Assembly (NCBI RefSeq): GCF_022129445.1
Contig: NZ_JADQAQ010000028.1
Location: 1-58,848, forward strand
Length of the DNA: 58,848 nucleotides
DNA from: Photobacterium sp. Ph5
Lineage (GTDB): Bacteria > Pseudomonadota > Gammaproteobacteria > Enterobacterales > Vibrionaceae
Direction of reading: 5' to 3'
Under the pieces are notes generated by a model, which saw nothing but the letters and a program-made list of their open reading frames with translations, searched no databases and had not been told where the DNA came from. The position numbers and the translations under genes are program-made. Position 1 is the stretch's first letter. Every line of letters starts with the position of its first letter. Below are positions 1-9,011 of this stretch, piece by piece.

Positions 1-49
1 AAAGCCTACCCTAAGCCTAACGGCTTAGGATGAGGCGGACCATATAATT

Positions 50-83
50 AAGCGAAGCCTAGTAACCTAGTCTTCGCTTTTTC
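50..83 (+). terminator. Rho-independent terminator
   Basis: Stem AAGCGAAG pairs with CTTCGCTT, extended by CTAG pairs around a short loop, and a T run follows on the + strand. It would end a rightward gene lying left of the window and sits just past the stop of leftward dsbB. On the minus strand the T run is weak. Bases 1-49 hold a small TAAGCC/GGCTTA hairpin of unknown meaning. Confidence 0.75.
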
Positions 84-106
84 TGTCTTATTTATTCGTA
101 GCTAAC

Positions 107-622
107 TTAAGCTGATTTCTTACCGAAGAACTGAGCGATAACCATCACTGCCCAAACAATAAGATTTCCAGCAAAAATAACAACCAACCATTGTGGCATC
201 GTTAGTGTTAAGAAATGCCAAACAATTTTGGCACAATCACCGTATGCTTCAAACATCCATGGTGCCCAATGGTTTATTGGTGCCCAGCTTGGAAATTGGA
301 CGAATAGATCGCAAGTTGCAAATGGTGACGGGTTCAACTGAAAACCAACATGTTGATAAGCCAATACAACACCGCGATAGGCACAATACCCCCAACCAGC
401 TAATCCCATCCAACGGAAAAAGGCATTTTGGGGAGCGATAAGACCAATAATAGCGGCAAAACCGATCCCCATCATCGCGACACGTTCATAAACACACATT
501 ACACACGGTGCAAGGTTCATTACATGTTGGAAGAATAGGGCACAACCTTCAAATACAACAATAGAAAGAAGTAATAGCAGCCATGCTAAACGTGATTTTG
601 AAAAGGTATTGAGGTGTTGCAT
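107..622 (-). CDS. dsbB: Disulfide bond formation protein DsbB
   Basis: Inner-membrane quinone reductase that reoxidises periplasmic DsbA and passes electrons to ubiquinone. Counting from the ATG at 620-622 gives 171 residues. The periplasmic CVMC pair falls at Cys40/Cys43 and the second pair at Cys104 and Cys130, matching E. coli DsbB closely. Four hydrophobic segments are visible, and the FQHVM and SPFATCD stretches are family hallmarks. The reading frame extends upstream to 682, but those 20 residues are not part of the family. I prefer one of the two adjacent ATGs (622 or 625), which bring the N-terminus to MQHLNTF. It lies downstream of nhaB on the same strand with a gap of about 145 bases. 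Confidence 0.95.
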   Translation of the reverse strand: MQHLNTFSKSRLAWLLLLLSIVVFEGCALFFQHVMNLAPCVMCVYERVAMMGIGFAAIIGLIAPQNAFFRWMGLAGWGYCAYRGVVLAYQHVGFQLNPSPFATCDLFVQFPSWAPINHWAPWMFEAYGDCAKIVWHFLTLTMPQWLVVIFAGNLIVWAVMVIAQFFGKKSA

Positions 623-766
623 CATTGATACTCTACGCACTAATTGAGATAAAAGAAAACCCTGAACTATCAGGGTTTTCATATACGTTATGACACTAAT
701 CTAACAGCAATATTCAATCATAGCTTCATAGAGAAGTAAATCATCTGTCAATTTAGCCGTTGTAAA

Positions 767-2353
767 TTAGTGAGCAAGCGCCGGTATAGTTGCCGCAGCT
801 GATGACGCATCAGTTATCCAACCCATGGTATAGAACCACTCTGTCATTGGTACTAGCATTAGCTCAATGCCTGCTAAACCTACGCACGCAAGTACAATAG
901 TATAAGGTAGCGCCATGTATACCATTCGGCCGTAAGAAAGACGGATAAGTGGTGCAATAGCCGAAGTTAAAGCAAACAAGAATGCCGCTTGACCATTTGG
1001 TGTTGCTACAGACGGTAAGTTAGTACCTGTATTGATAGCAACGGCTAACATGTCAAACTGACTACGGTTGATAACACCGTTTGTTAGCGCTGTTTTTACT
1101 TCGTTAATATATACCGTACCAACAAATACGTTATCAGATACCATAGATAACAAGCCATTCGCAATGTAGAACATAGTTAGCTGTGAACTACCTTCAAGGC
1201 TTAATACCCAATGAATAATCGGTGCAAATAATTGTTGATCAATAATTACCGCAACAATTGAGAAGAACACCGCAAGTAGTGCAGTAAAGGGTAGTGCTTC
1301 TTCAAACGCTTTACCCAGCGCATGCTCTTCGGTGATACCAGTAAACGAGGTCGCTAAAATAATAACGGTTAAACCGATTAAACCAACGGCTGCTAAGTGC
1401 ATTGCAAGACCGATGATTAGCCATACTGCAATAGCGGCTTGAATAATTAATTTTGCGTAATCAAGATTAGTACGTGATTTACGTTCTTCATTATCAAAGT
1501 CGACTAAGATTTGGCGAACATTTTCAGGTAATTCTGCACCATAGCCACAGATTTTAAACTTCTCAACTAGTGCACAGGTTAACAAGCCACAGAAAAAGAC
1601 AGGAACAGTAACAGGCGCCATACGAATAATGAATTCACCAAAATCCCAACCTGCTTGATCGGCAATGATTAAGTTTTGTGGTTCACCTACCATTGTCATT
1701 ACACCACCTAACGCGGTACCCACACCAGCATGCATTAACAAGCTACGTAGGAATGCGCGGTAGTTTTCTAAGTCATCACGACTTAGCTCTGGAACGTGAT
1801 TATCATTGGTATGATCATGATTAGAGTGAGGATCTTGCCCTGAAGCAACCTTATGATAAATGCTGTAGAAACCTACCGTTACACTGATAACAACCGCAAT
1901 CACGGTTAGTGCATCAAGGAAAGCAGAAAGAAAAGCGGCCATCACACAAAATGCGAGTGAAAGTAAAATTTTAGAGCGGATGCCGATTAGTATTTTTGTA
2001 AACATGAACAACAATAGTTGCTTCATGAAGTAGATGCCCGCGACCATAAAAACCAGTAAGAGCAGTACTTCAATATTGGCAACAAGTTCATGTTTCACTT
2101 GATCTGGGCTTGTCATCCCGATGGCAACAGCTTCTATCGCCAATAAGCCGCCGGGCTGCAACGGATAACATTTTAATGCCATTGCCAACGTAAAGATGAA
2201 TTCGATTACTAACAACCAGCCAGCAACAAACGGATCAATAAGAAAAAAGACAATAGGGTTAATGATCAAAAAAGTAATGATTGCAATTTTGTACCAGTCA
2301 GGTGCCTTACCCAAAAAATTTTTGATAAAGGCATTCCCTAGCGATATAGCCAT
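767..2353 (-). CDS. nhaB: Na+/H+ antiporter NhaB
   Basis: Electrogenic sodium/proton antiporter of the inner membrane, used for sodium and pH homeostasis in marine bacteria. Starting at the ATG at 2351-2353 the product is 528 residues beginning [20 protein letters not shown], matching known Vibrio NhaB in start and length. The open frame runs 43 codons further upstream to 2482, but that part is non-conserved. An AGAGAT-like ribosome site precedes 2353. The protein is almost entirely hydrophobic helices with a His/Asp-rich cytoplasmic loop ([11 protein letters not shown]) near residue 180. It is divergent from fadR, the usual Vibrionaceae arrangement. Confidence 0.96.
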   Translation of the reverse strand: MAISLGNAFIKNFLGKAPDWYKIAIITFLIINPIVFFLIDPFVAGWLLVIEFIFTLAMALKCYPLQPGGLLAIEAVAIGMTSPDQVKHELVANIEVLLLLVFMVAGIYFMKQLLLFMFTKILIGIRSKILLSLAFCVMAAFLSAFLDALTVIAVVISVTVGFYSIYHKVASGQDPHSNHDHTNDNHVPELSRDDLENYRAFLRSLLMHAGVGTALGGVMTMVGEPQNLIIADQAGWDFGEFIIRMAPVTVPVFFCGLLTCALVEKFKICGYGAELPENVRQILVDFDNEERKSRTNLDYAKLIIQAAIAVWLIIGLAMHLAAVGLIGLTVIILATSFTGITEEHALGKAFEEALPFTALLAVFFSIVAVIIDQQLFAPIIHWVLSLEGSSQLTMFYIANGLLSMVSDNVFVGTVYINEVKTALTNGVINRSQFDMLAVAINTGTNLPSVATPNGQAAFLFALTSAIAPLIRLSYGRMVYMALPYTIVLACVGLAGIELMLVPMTEWFYTMGWITDASSAAATIPALAH

Positions 2354-2875
2354 GTGTTGGATCTCTTTATTATTAGCGCAAAATAGTATGGATTTGATGT
2401 CGGCTAAATGCCTTGATTGATCAATCAGCAGGGTAATCAGTTGCTTCTTGCAAAAGATTATTGGTCGAGATTGAGGTATCAAAGTTAAACAAGAGTATGG
2501 TTCTTGGATGTTTTAACTTTCTTAGGCAGCAGCTTCCATTCGCTCCCAGTTCATCTTTATATAACTTTACCGTTTGAGAGGTATTAGTCAATAATTTAAA
2601 CAAAAATGCAATTATTTCGTTACATTTTCATCGTGAAATGGGAGTTGAATATGTCAGTGTTATAAACCGCACAGTATACAGAAAATGTGACTAGAATTGT
2701 TAGATTGCATTCAAAAACCCTTTTTTTTAGTGAGCAGTTTAACAATATCGTTGTATTTTTATACTTCTCTTTCATGTTCATGTCAGAGTTAGTGGCTAGG
2801 TTTCTTCTCAGAAGAAACTAGTGGTATGATGAGTACTATTATAAAAATGCATGAAGCGAACTGGATTTTACTTAG
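2354..2875. other. nhaB-fadR divergent intergenic region
   Basis: A 522-base AT-rich spacer between divergent nhaB and fadR, expected to hold both promoters. Visible are an ATTTTCA-TCG-TGAAAT inverted repeat near 2625-2642, an A/T tract near 2720, and a long palindrome at 2796-2821 (listed separately). The short open frames in it, including one at 2421-2603 on the minus strand, look non-coding. I see no FadR-type operator. Confidence 0.6.
2796..2821. promoter_or_regulatory. Inverted repeat upstream of fadR, possible operator
   Basis: CTAGGTTTCTTCT and AGAAGAAACTAG form a 12-bp inverted repeat with one bulged G and almost no loop. Four bases downstream is TATGAT (2825-2830), a good -10 candidate for fadR, so a protein bound here would cover the -35 region. 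It does not resemble the FadR operator. Without a T run it is not a terminator. The regulator is unknown. Confidence 0.4.
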
Positions 2876-3727
2876 ATGGTCATTAAGGCAGATAGCCCAG
2901 CGACATTTGCTGAGAAATATATTATTGAAAGCATATGGAATAATCACTTTCCTCAGGGGTCGATTCTTCCTGCTGAGCGTGAACTTTCAGAGTTAATTGG
3001 AGTAACTCGAACAACATTACGTGAAGTATTGCAGCGTTTAGCGCGTGATGGATGGTTAACCATTCAACATGGTAAACCAACGCGTGTTAATAACTACATG
3101 GATACTTCAGGTCTAAATATCCTTGATACCTTAGTGACATTAGATGGGCAGGATGTCCAACGAGTGCTAACCGATCTTCTTGCTGCACGTACTGATATTA
3201 GTAGCGTATTTATGCGTTACGCAGTCAGAGGTAATGCAGAAGAGTCGAGTATTTTAATTCAGCATGTCATTGATTCAGTTGAAAGGCTTCGTAAAGCATC
3301 AAGCTTTGCTGAGTTTATTGAAAACAGTGATGATCGCATTGATCTTATTCAAGAAGTTAAAAAAATCGTAGATAAGTACGGTAAAGATGATCCTCAGCTT
3401 TGCGAAGAAATTTGTTTAGCTCGTGCGTTCAACTATTATGATTATCGTCTATTCCAAGGTATGGCGGGTAAATCTGGTAATACACTTTATGTACTAACTA
3501 TTAATGGTTTACGCAAAATATATACACGTGTTGGTGGCTATTACTTTATGAAGCCAGAAGCATGTGAATTAGCATTAAGTTTCTACCGCGATATGAAATC
3601 ATATTGTGACGAAAATAAGCCAGAGCTAGTCGCTGATCGCATTCGTTTATATGGACGTGAAAGTGGTGCGATTTGGTATAGTCACCGTGTTGAAATTTCA
3701 AAATACATGTACGAAGAAGAGCAATAA
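2876..3727 (+). CDS. fadR: Fatty acid metabolism regulator FadR (Vibrio type)
   Basis: GntR-family transcription factor that represses beta-oxidation genes and activates unsaturated fatty acid synthesis, released from DNA by long-chain acyl-CoA. The N-terminal winged helix (about residues 5-75) contains LPAERELSELIGVTRTTLRE. The C-terminal all-helical ligand domain follows. At 283 residues it is about 40 longer than E. coli FadR (239), matching the insertion known from Vibrio FadR, which adds ligand-binding capacity. The start is weakly supported by its ribosome site but matches the Vibrio N-terminus MVIKA. It is monocistronic, with a terminator directly downstream. A matching operator is present upstream of fadH (20491-20507). 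Confidence 0.96.
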   Translation: MVIKADSPATFAEKYIIESIWNNHFPQGSILPAERELSELIGVTRTTLREVLQRLARDGWLTIQHGKPTRVNNYMDTSGLNILDTLVTLDGQDVQRVLTDLLAARTDISSVFMRYAVRGNAEESSILIQHVIDSVERLRKASSFAEFIENSDDRIDLIQEVKKIVDKYGKDDPQLCEEICLARAFNYYDYRLFQGMAGKSGNTLYVLTINGLRKIYTRVGGYYFMKPEACELALSFYRDMKSYCDENKPELVADRIRLYGRESGAIWYSHRVEISKYMYEEEQ

Positions 3728-3752
3728 TTTAAAATTACTGCGGCGAATATTA

Positions 3753-3780
3753 GACCAAGTGTTAAGCACTTGGTTTTTTT
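3753..3780 (+). terminator. fadR terminator
   Basis: ACCAAGTG-TTAAG-CACTTGGT stem-loop followed by seven T residues, 25 bases after the fadR stop. Confidence 0.9.
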
Positions 3781-3898
3781 ATGCCTGTATTTCTGTTGGT
3801 TAAATCAGCATATTGATGTAAATAGAAATGCTTGAAGGTGAATAACTCGATTGTAAGTTGATTGTATGGTTAGCATAACTAATAATTAAGGATTAATT

Positions 3899-3922
3899 AT
3901 GTTAATAAAATGGTCAGTATGA
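3899..3922 (+). CDS. Seven-codon leader ORF before the ToxR-like gene
   Basis: ATG at 3899 has the only good ribosome site here (AAGGA at 3888-3892, six-base spacing) and encodes MLIKWSV followed by TGA at 3920-3922. That stop overlaps an in-frame ATG of the ToxR-like gene (3919-3921) as ATGA, the classic layout for translational coupling. It may be a leader peptide or just a chance open frame. No attenuator hairpin is evident. Confidence 0.35.
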   Translation: MLIKWSV

Positions 3923-4764
3923 CAAGCAGTGAAGTGTACCGAATTGGTTCCGTAACCTACGACAGTTCCACACGAACTCTTACTCATGACAATGGACAGA
4001 CAGAGTATTTTACGCCCCGTGTGAGTGATGTATTTTTACTTTTACTGGCACACCAAGGAAAATGTGTAGAAAAAGAGTTTTTATTATCTCAATGTTGGGG
4101 AGATACGATTGTATCTGAGCAAGCCTTAACAAATGTGATTTCTAAACTTAGAAAAGTATTAGCTAAGCATGCTTTAGAGATGATTACGATCACAACAGTC
4201 AGTAAGTCTGGTTATTTACTTGAAGTGAAAGAAGAAAGTTTCAGTTTTGAATACCAACAAGAGAGTTGCGATATTATACCAGAACACGTTTCTGAGGATG
4301 TCGTTGTAGAGAAAGGCAACGTAAAGATAAAAGAAACGCCACTGTCATTCTATTCCCATAAGCGCTTTTTCTATTTGCTACTTGTTATAGCTATTATGCT
4401 AGTAAGCATATTTAGTTACATGAATAATAAAATAAATACATTACCGTATTTTATTGATACTGAAAATTATAGTAATGAACTCAGTATTGGTAGTAATAAT
4501 ATATATTTTAATAATATCGATAAATATAAAGTTGATAAAGTTTTCTTTATTAAAGATATAAAGAAAGGTGTTTCATCAATATGTGACTCTAAGGTTTTTA
4601 TACAATTTTACTATAATACAAGAATAGCTAACAATACGGCAGTCGTAGTGTTTATAATTACATCAGATGGTGGAACATTTAATTTTAGAATGTCTAAATA
4701 TATTAATGGTGGATTTTCTAAACAGTTAAATGATTATTTGAAGAGCAAAAAAGTAGTATGTTGA
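3910..4764 (+). CDS. ToxR-like membrane-bound winged-helix regulator
   Basis: Transmembrane transcription factor of the ToxR/CadC type. Residues 1-110 form an OmpR-like winged helix (YRIGSVTYDSSTRTLTHDNG, then FLLLLAHQGK, LLSQCWG and TNVISKLRKVL), ending in the TVSKSGYLL wing. After a linker, a single membrane helix lies at about residues 153-170 (FFYLLLVIAIMLVSIFSYM), leaving a periplasmic domain of about 110 residues with two cysteines, one at the very C-terminus. The start could be 3910 or 3919. The latter is favoured by the overlapping leader ORF and the domain boundary. It overlaps the next gene by seven bases, so the two form one unit. It is not close enough to call ToxR itself, and its target is unknown. 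Confidence 0.8.
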   Translation: MVSMTSSEVYRIGSVTYDSSTRTLTHDNGQTEYFTPRVSDVFLLLLAHQGKCVEKEFLLSQCWGDTIVSEQALTNVISKLRKVLAKHALEMITITTVSKSGYLLEVKEESFSFEYQQESCDIIPEHVSEDVVVEKGNVKIKETPLSFYSHKRFFYLLLVIAIMLVSIFSYMNNKINTLPYFIDTENYSNELSIGSNNIYFNNIDKYKVDKVFFIKDIKKGVSSICDSKVFIQFYYNTRIANNTAVVVFIITSDGGTFNFRMSKYINGGFSKQLNDYLKSKKVVC

Positions 4765-5246
4765 AGTATATTAACGCAGTATTAATGGTTATTGTTTTCC
4801 TCCTTCTATTAGGTCTTTTTTACTTATTTACAAATAAAGATAATTTAGTGTCAACGACATGGGTATGCGACCAAATAAAATCGGGGTTTATATCAAAATC
4901 TTATACTAAATATAGCCATATATCTGAAAGTATGATCTTAACATTTAGCTCTAAAAGTAGCTTTTTGATTAATGAATTTATACAAGCTCAGGAAGGGGAT
5001 GATGAGTATAAGCTGATGGAGCTTTATTATGAAGGTGATTATATACAAACGAGAGAACATTTAACCTTGAATTTTAATCGTGTTCGAATTTTAAAAAAAC
5101 ATGATGATCCTAATTTAAATAAAGCCTATAAAGATTATGAAGGTTACAGCATCTATTATCGCTATAAAAGAATAGATAATAGATTGTACTTTTTCACCGA
5201 TAGCAAAAATGAAGCGTTTGATATGGTTTGTTACACTGACAAGTAG
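4758..5246 (+). CDS. ToxS-like membrane partner (hypothetical)
   Basis: A 162-residue protein with one N-terminal membrane helix (residues 5-25, VLMVIVFLLLLGLFYLF) and a periplasmic region containing two cysteines (about residues 37 and 158). Its start overlaps the stop of the upstream ToxR-like regulator. The overlap, size and single-anchor periplasmic topology match the ToxR/ToxS, TcpP/TcpH and VttRA/VttRB type of arrangement, in which the second protein stabilises or tunes the first. I do not recognise the sequence family, so the ToxS-like label is from position and topology only. It is very AT-rich. Confidence 0.6.
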   Translation: MLKYINAVLMVIVFLLLLGLFYLFTNKDNLVSTTWVCDQIKSGFISKSYTKYSHISESMILTFSSKSSFLINEFIQAQEGDDEYKLMELYYEGDYIQTREHLTLNFNRVRILKKHDDPNLNKAYKDYEGYSIYYRYKRIDNRLYFFTDSKNEAFDMVCYTDK

Positions 5247-5396
5247 TAATAAAGTAAGATATATCATCATGATTTTGTTTGTTTTTTATGTTTATTTATT
5301 TTTGGTGTAGTTAAGGTTTGGTTTTCGTTTGTTTTTTTTAGACATGCTTTACTAAACTACGCTTCTCTTTTGTAAAGCAGTTTAAAAAGTAAAAAC

Positions 5397-6008
5397 ATGA
5401 AAAAATTATTATTAGTGACACTTATTGGTACGCTAGCTTCATCTTATGCTTCAGCGTCTGAAAACCCATCTAATAAATATAATGGATTTTATATTGGTGC
5501 TGGTGTAGGTACTACTGATTTTCATTATGATAAATCACTTGCAAGTAGTATTGAAAATAACCATGAAGTTGGCTATTCAAATAAAGCTGATGGTGAAAGT
5601 TATAAACTAATTGCGGGTTATCAGTTCAACCGCATTGTTGCTTTAGAAGCGCAATACACGACCTATGGCGATATTAAAAACACCTTAGAAGTAAAAGGTC
5701 ACAAGTTCACAGGTAAAACAGAGCATCAATCTTTCAGCCTAGCTGCAAACTTGGGTTATACTTTTGATAATGGTCTACGACCTTTTGCTCTTGTTGGTTT
5801 AGGTCAAATTTCTGTTAAAGAGCCTGGATTTAAAGATGATGGTGGTTTAATTCGTTTAGGTGCTGGCTTAGAGTATCAAATTAAACAAGTACCAGGTTTA
5901 GGTATTCGAACAGCTTATGAAGCAGACTTCTATACACTTGAAGCGACGAATAAAGATTATGATATGTCTGTTGGCTCTTGGTACTTAGGCGCAACATATA
6001 AGTTCTAA
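5397..6008 (+). CDS. Small outer-membrane beta-barrel protein
   Basis: A 203-residue protein with a clear signal peptide (MKKLLLVTLIGTLASSYASA, cleavage before SEN) and alternating beta-strand pattern: FYIGAGVG, YKLIAGYQF, ALEAQYTTYG, FSLAANLGYTF, PFALVGLGQ, LIRLGAGLEY and SWYLGATYKF. The C-terminal phenylalanine is typical of BAM substrates. It matches the OmpA-N-terminal / OmpX-like barrel superfamily without a peptidoglycan domain. It lies 150 bases after the ToxS-like gene, with its own probable promoter in an AT-rich spacer. It may be a target of the upstream membrane regulator, as ompU and ompT are for ToxR; this is inference. Confidence 0.75.
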   Translation: MKKLLLVTLIGTLASSYASASENPSNKYNGFYIGAGVGTTDFHYDKSLASSIENNHEVGYSNKADGESYKLIAGYQFNRIVALEAQYTTYGDIKNTLEVKGHKFTGKTEHQSFSLAANLGYTFDNGLRPFALVGLGQISVKEPGFKDDGGLIRLGAGLEYQIKQVPGLGIRTAYEADFYTLEATNKDYDMSVGSWYLGATYKF

Positions 6009-6031
6009 TGATTAATTTAATCTAATAAATA

Positions 6032-6070
6032 AAACGCCACTGAAGTTAAAAATTTCAGTGGCGTTATTTT
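6032..6070. terminator. Bidirectional terminator
   Basis: AACGCCACTGAA and TTCAGTGGCGTT form a 12-bp stem between the convergent barrel gene and spoVR. T runs are present on the + side (ATTTTT) and A-rich sequence on the other side serves the opposite strand. Confidence 0.85.
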
Positions 6071-6087
6071 TAAGTAGAGATTAAAAG

Positions 6088-7617
6088 TTAAATCTCAGTA
6101 TTATATTGTGTCTTAATTGGACAAGTCGCAATGATTTGGGTACGTCCGTCTGGTAATTCTTCTTCCAATGTGACATCAAATCCCCAGAGTCGATGAAGAT
6201 GTTTGATCACTTCTTTATGGCTATCAGCAAGTGGGATCCGATTATGGGGAATATAGCGTAGTGTTAATGAGCGATCACCGCGCAAAGCAACATTCCATAC
6301 TTGAATATTGGGTTCATTATTACTGAGGTTATATTGTGAAGAGAGCTTTTCTCTTATAGCGCGATAACCTTCTTCATTATGTATAGCGCTCACTTCAACA
6401 TAGTTATGACGATCATCGTCGTTAACAGCAAACAGCTTAAAATCTCGCATGAGTTTGGGCGACAAGAATTGGCTAATAAAGCTTTCATCTTTAAAATTTT
6501 CCATCGCAAAATGTAGGGTATCAAGCCAATTAGATCCTGCAATGTCAGGAAACCAATGCTTATCCTCTTCTGTAGGATCTTCACATATCCGACGTATATC
6601 TTGAAACATAGCAAACCCTAAAGCATAAGGGTTAATACCGCTGTAATAAGGACTGTTATATTCAGGTTGAGCAACAACATTAGTATGACTATGCAGAAAT
6701 TCCATAATGAATCGCTCTGTCACCAAGCCTTCGTCATAGAGGTGGTTAAGAATCGTGTAGTGCCAAAATGTCGCCCAGCCTTCATTCATGACTTGAGTTT
6801 GTTTTTGGGGATAAAAATATTGACTGATCTTGCGCACTATCCGAACTAACTCACGTTGCCAAGGTTCAAGCAGTGGGGCGTGTTTTTCGAAGAAATAAAG
6901 AATATTTTCTTGTGGCTCAGAAGGAAAGCGTTCTTCTTCAATAACGGTTTCTTTTTCTGCTTGAACGGGGATGGTACGCCAAAGTGCATTAACTTGGGAT
7001 TGAAGATAATCTTCACGGGCTTTTTGACGAGCTTTTTCTTCGACTAATGATATTTTTTGCGGACGTTTGTAACGATCAACACCATAGTTCATTAACGCAT
7101 GGCAGGAATCAATGAGCTTTTCGACGTCATTGACTCCGTATTTTTCTTCACATTCAGAAATGTATTTTCGAGCAAAGAGAAGGTAATCGATGATAGAACT
7201 TGCATCGGTCCATGTTTTAAACAGGTAATTACCTTTAAAAAACGAATTATGACCATAGCAGGCATGCGCCATCACGAGCGCTTGCATAGTGATGGTATTT
7301 TCTTCCATTAAGTAGGCGATACAGGGATTCGAGTTAATGACAATCTCATAAGCGAGTCCCATTTGCCCGTGCTTATAACCGCGTTCTGTTTCAATAAAAC
7401 GTTTACCAAAAGACCAGTGATGATAATTTATTGGCATTCCGATACTTGAATAGGCGTCCATCATTTGTTCGGCAGTAATGATCTCAATTTGGTTTGGATA
7501 GGCATCTAGGCGATAGTGCTCTGCAACTCGCTTGATCTCAACATGGTACTGTTCTAGTAGGTCAAAGGTCCAATCCGGCCCATCGCTGAGTGTTTTTGTT
7601 TTTGTCTTTGTATTCAT
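6088..7617 (-). CDS. SpoVR family protein
   Basis: A 509-residue SpoVR-family protein, homologous to E. coli YcgB. It ends the leftward operon prkA-yeaH-spoVR, which in many proteobacteria is expressed in stationary phase and nitrogen stress. Characteristic segments are PDWTFDLLEQYHVEIKRVA near the N-terminus, the His-rich HACYGHNSFFKGNY (about residues 118-131) and MNEGWATFWHYTILNHLYD (about 275-293). The gap to yeaH is about 90 bases. The biochemical role is not established; family members associate functionally with the PrkA kinase and YeaH. Confidence 0.93.
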   Translation of the reverse strand: MNTKTKTKTLSDGPDWTFDLLEQYHVEIKRVAEHYRLDAYPNQIEIITAEQMMDAYSSIGMPINYHHWSFGKRFIETERGYKHGQMGLAYEIVINSNPCIAYLMEENTITMQALVMAHACYGHNSFFKGNYLFKTWTDASSIIDYLLFARKYISECEEKYGVNDVEKLIDSCHALMNYGVDRYKRPQKISLVEEKARQKAREDYLQSQVNALWRTIPVQAEKETVIEEERFPSEPQENILYFFEKHAPLLEPWQRELVRIVRKISQYFYPQKQTQVMNEGWATFWHYTILNHLYDEGLVTERFIMEFLHSHTNVVAQPEYNSPYYSGINPYALGFAMFQDIRRICEDPTEEDKHWFPDIAGSNWLDTLHFAMENFKDESFISQFLSPKLMRDFKLFAVNDDDRHNYVEVSAIHNEEGYRAIREKLSSQYNLSNNEPNIQVWNVALRGDRSLTLRYIPHNRIPLADSHKEVIKHLHRLWGFDVTLEEELPDGRTQIIATCPIKTQYNTEI

Positions 7618-7710
7618 GACTAAGATCCCCTTAAAGCGCGTGATACCAGCCAGAAAGAGTAGCGATATTGTTTCAATATCGCTGACTATCGATTAGTAAG
7701 TTTTCAAACA

Positions 7711-8982
7711 TTAACTCACTTGTTTTTTAAATAGCTCTCTAAATACTGGGAAAATATCATCTACAGTCCGTATGTTTTGCATCGCAAAATTATCATGGCT
7801 GTTGTGTAGCGCTTCATACTCACGCCATAATGTCTGATGTGCTCGTCGTGTAATTTCTATGTATGAGTAATAACGTGAAAATGGTAAAATATGCTTATCT
7901 AATAGCTCTCGACAACCGGGAGAGTCATCAGCCCAGTTATCGCCATCAGAAGCCTGAGCCGCATAAATATTCCACTCTTCAGGACGATAGCGGTCTTTCA
8001 CTATGTCATTCATCATACGTAGTGCACTTGAAACAATAGTTCCCCCAGTTTCTTGCGAATAGAAAAACTCGTGTTCATCCACTTCTTTTGCTTGGGTATG
8101 GTGACGAATAAAAACCACATCCACGTTTTTATAGGTACGGTTTAAAAAGAGATAAAGCAAAATATAAAAACGTTTAGCAATATCTTTTGTGGCTTGATCC
8201 ATCGAGCCTGATACATCCATCAAACAAAACATCACCGCTTGGCTTGATGGTTGCGGTCGGCGTTCATAATTTTTATAGCGAAGATCAAACGTATCAATAA
8301 ATGGTGTTCTATTTATTTTTTGTTTCAATGACTCGATTTCTTGCTTTATCCTTTCTTCTTCAAAAGGTTGCGCAGGTTCGGTGTTAAATAATAACGTGAG
8401 CGCTTGTTCTAAATCACGCAGTTTTCTTCTTTTTCCTGCGGTCATTGCGGTACGTCTTGCTAATGAATTTTGCAAGGTTTTTACAATGGCAATATTTGCG
8501 GGAACACCTTGTGATTTATAGCCTGAACGGAAGGTTTTCCACTCGACTATTTTGTTCATCTGGTTTTTTTGTAAATTAGGTAATTCAAGATCTTCAAATA
8601 AAAGGTCAAGATATTCATCTTTAGATATTTGGAAAACAAATTCATCATTGCCTTCGCCATCAGGACTTGCATCTCCTTTACCAGCCCCACCTTGACCAGC
8701 GCCACCCGGCGGTCGTTCGATACGATCGCCTGGTGTGAATTGGTCGTTGCCAGGGTGGACAACATCACGTTGTCCACCTTTACCTTGATGAAAGCTAGGT
8801 TCTCGGATATCACGTGATGGGATAGTGATATCTTCACCACTATCAACATCCGTGATCGAGCGTTTATTTACCGCATCAGCAATAGATTCTTTAATTTGCT
8901 GCTTATGGCGGCGTAAAAAGCGCTGGCGATTAACCGTACTTTTATTTTTACCATTGAGCCTGCGGTCGATAAAATATGCCAT
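7711..8982 (-). CDS. yeaH: YeaH family protein (DUF444, VWA-like)
   Basis: A 423-residue DUF444 protein, homologous to E. coli YeaH. It begins [20 protein letters not shown] as the family does, has a glycine-rich low-complexity segment (about residues 85-110, [11 protein letters not shown]), and a von Willebrand A-like domain with a MIDAS-type DVSGSMD motif at about residues 252-258. This middle member of the prkA-yeaH-spoVR unit lies 29 bases after prkA. The MIDAS motif implies metal-dependent protein interaction; the partner is presumably PrkA or SpoVR. Confidence 0.95.
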   Translation of the reverse strand: MAYFIDRRLNGKNKSTVNRQRFLRRHKQQIKESIADAVNKRSITDVDSGEDITIPSRDIREPSFHQGKGGQRDVVHPGNDQFTPGDRIERPPGGAGQGGAGKGDASPDGEGNDEFVFQISKDEYLDLLFEDLELPNLQKNQMNKIVEWKTFRSGYKSQGVPANIAIVKTLQNSLARRTAMTAGKRRKLRDLEQALTLLFNTEPAQPFEEERIKQEIESLKQKINRTPFIDTFDLRYKNYERRPQPSSQAVMFCLMDVSGSMDQATKDIAKRFYILLYLFLNRTYKNVDVVFIRHHTQAKEVDEHEFFYSQETGGTIVSSALRMMNDIVKDRYRPEEWNIYAAQASDGDNWADDSPGCRELLDKHILPFSRYYSYIEITRRAHQTLWREYEALHNSHDNFAMQNIRTVDDIFPVFRELFKKQVS

Positions 8983-9011
8983 AGCTCCCCCTTATCTCAT
9001 TTGCAGCTGGT

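Noticed and set aside
2421..2603. 60-codon minus strand ORF upstream of nhaB
   Set aside because: Lies in the divergent promoter region, overlaps only the non-conserved extension of nhaB, no supporting ribosome site.
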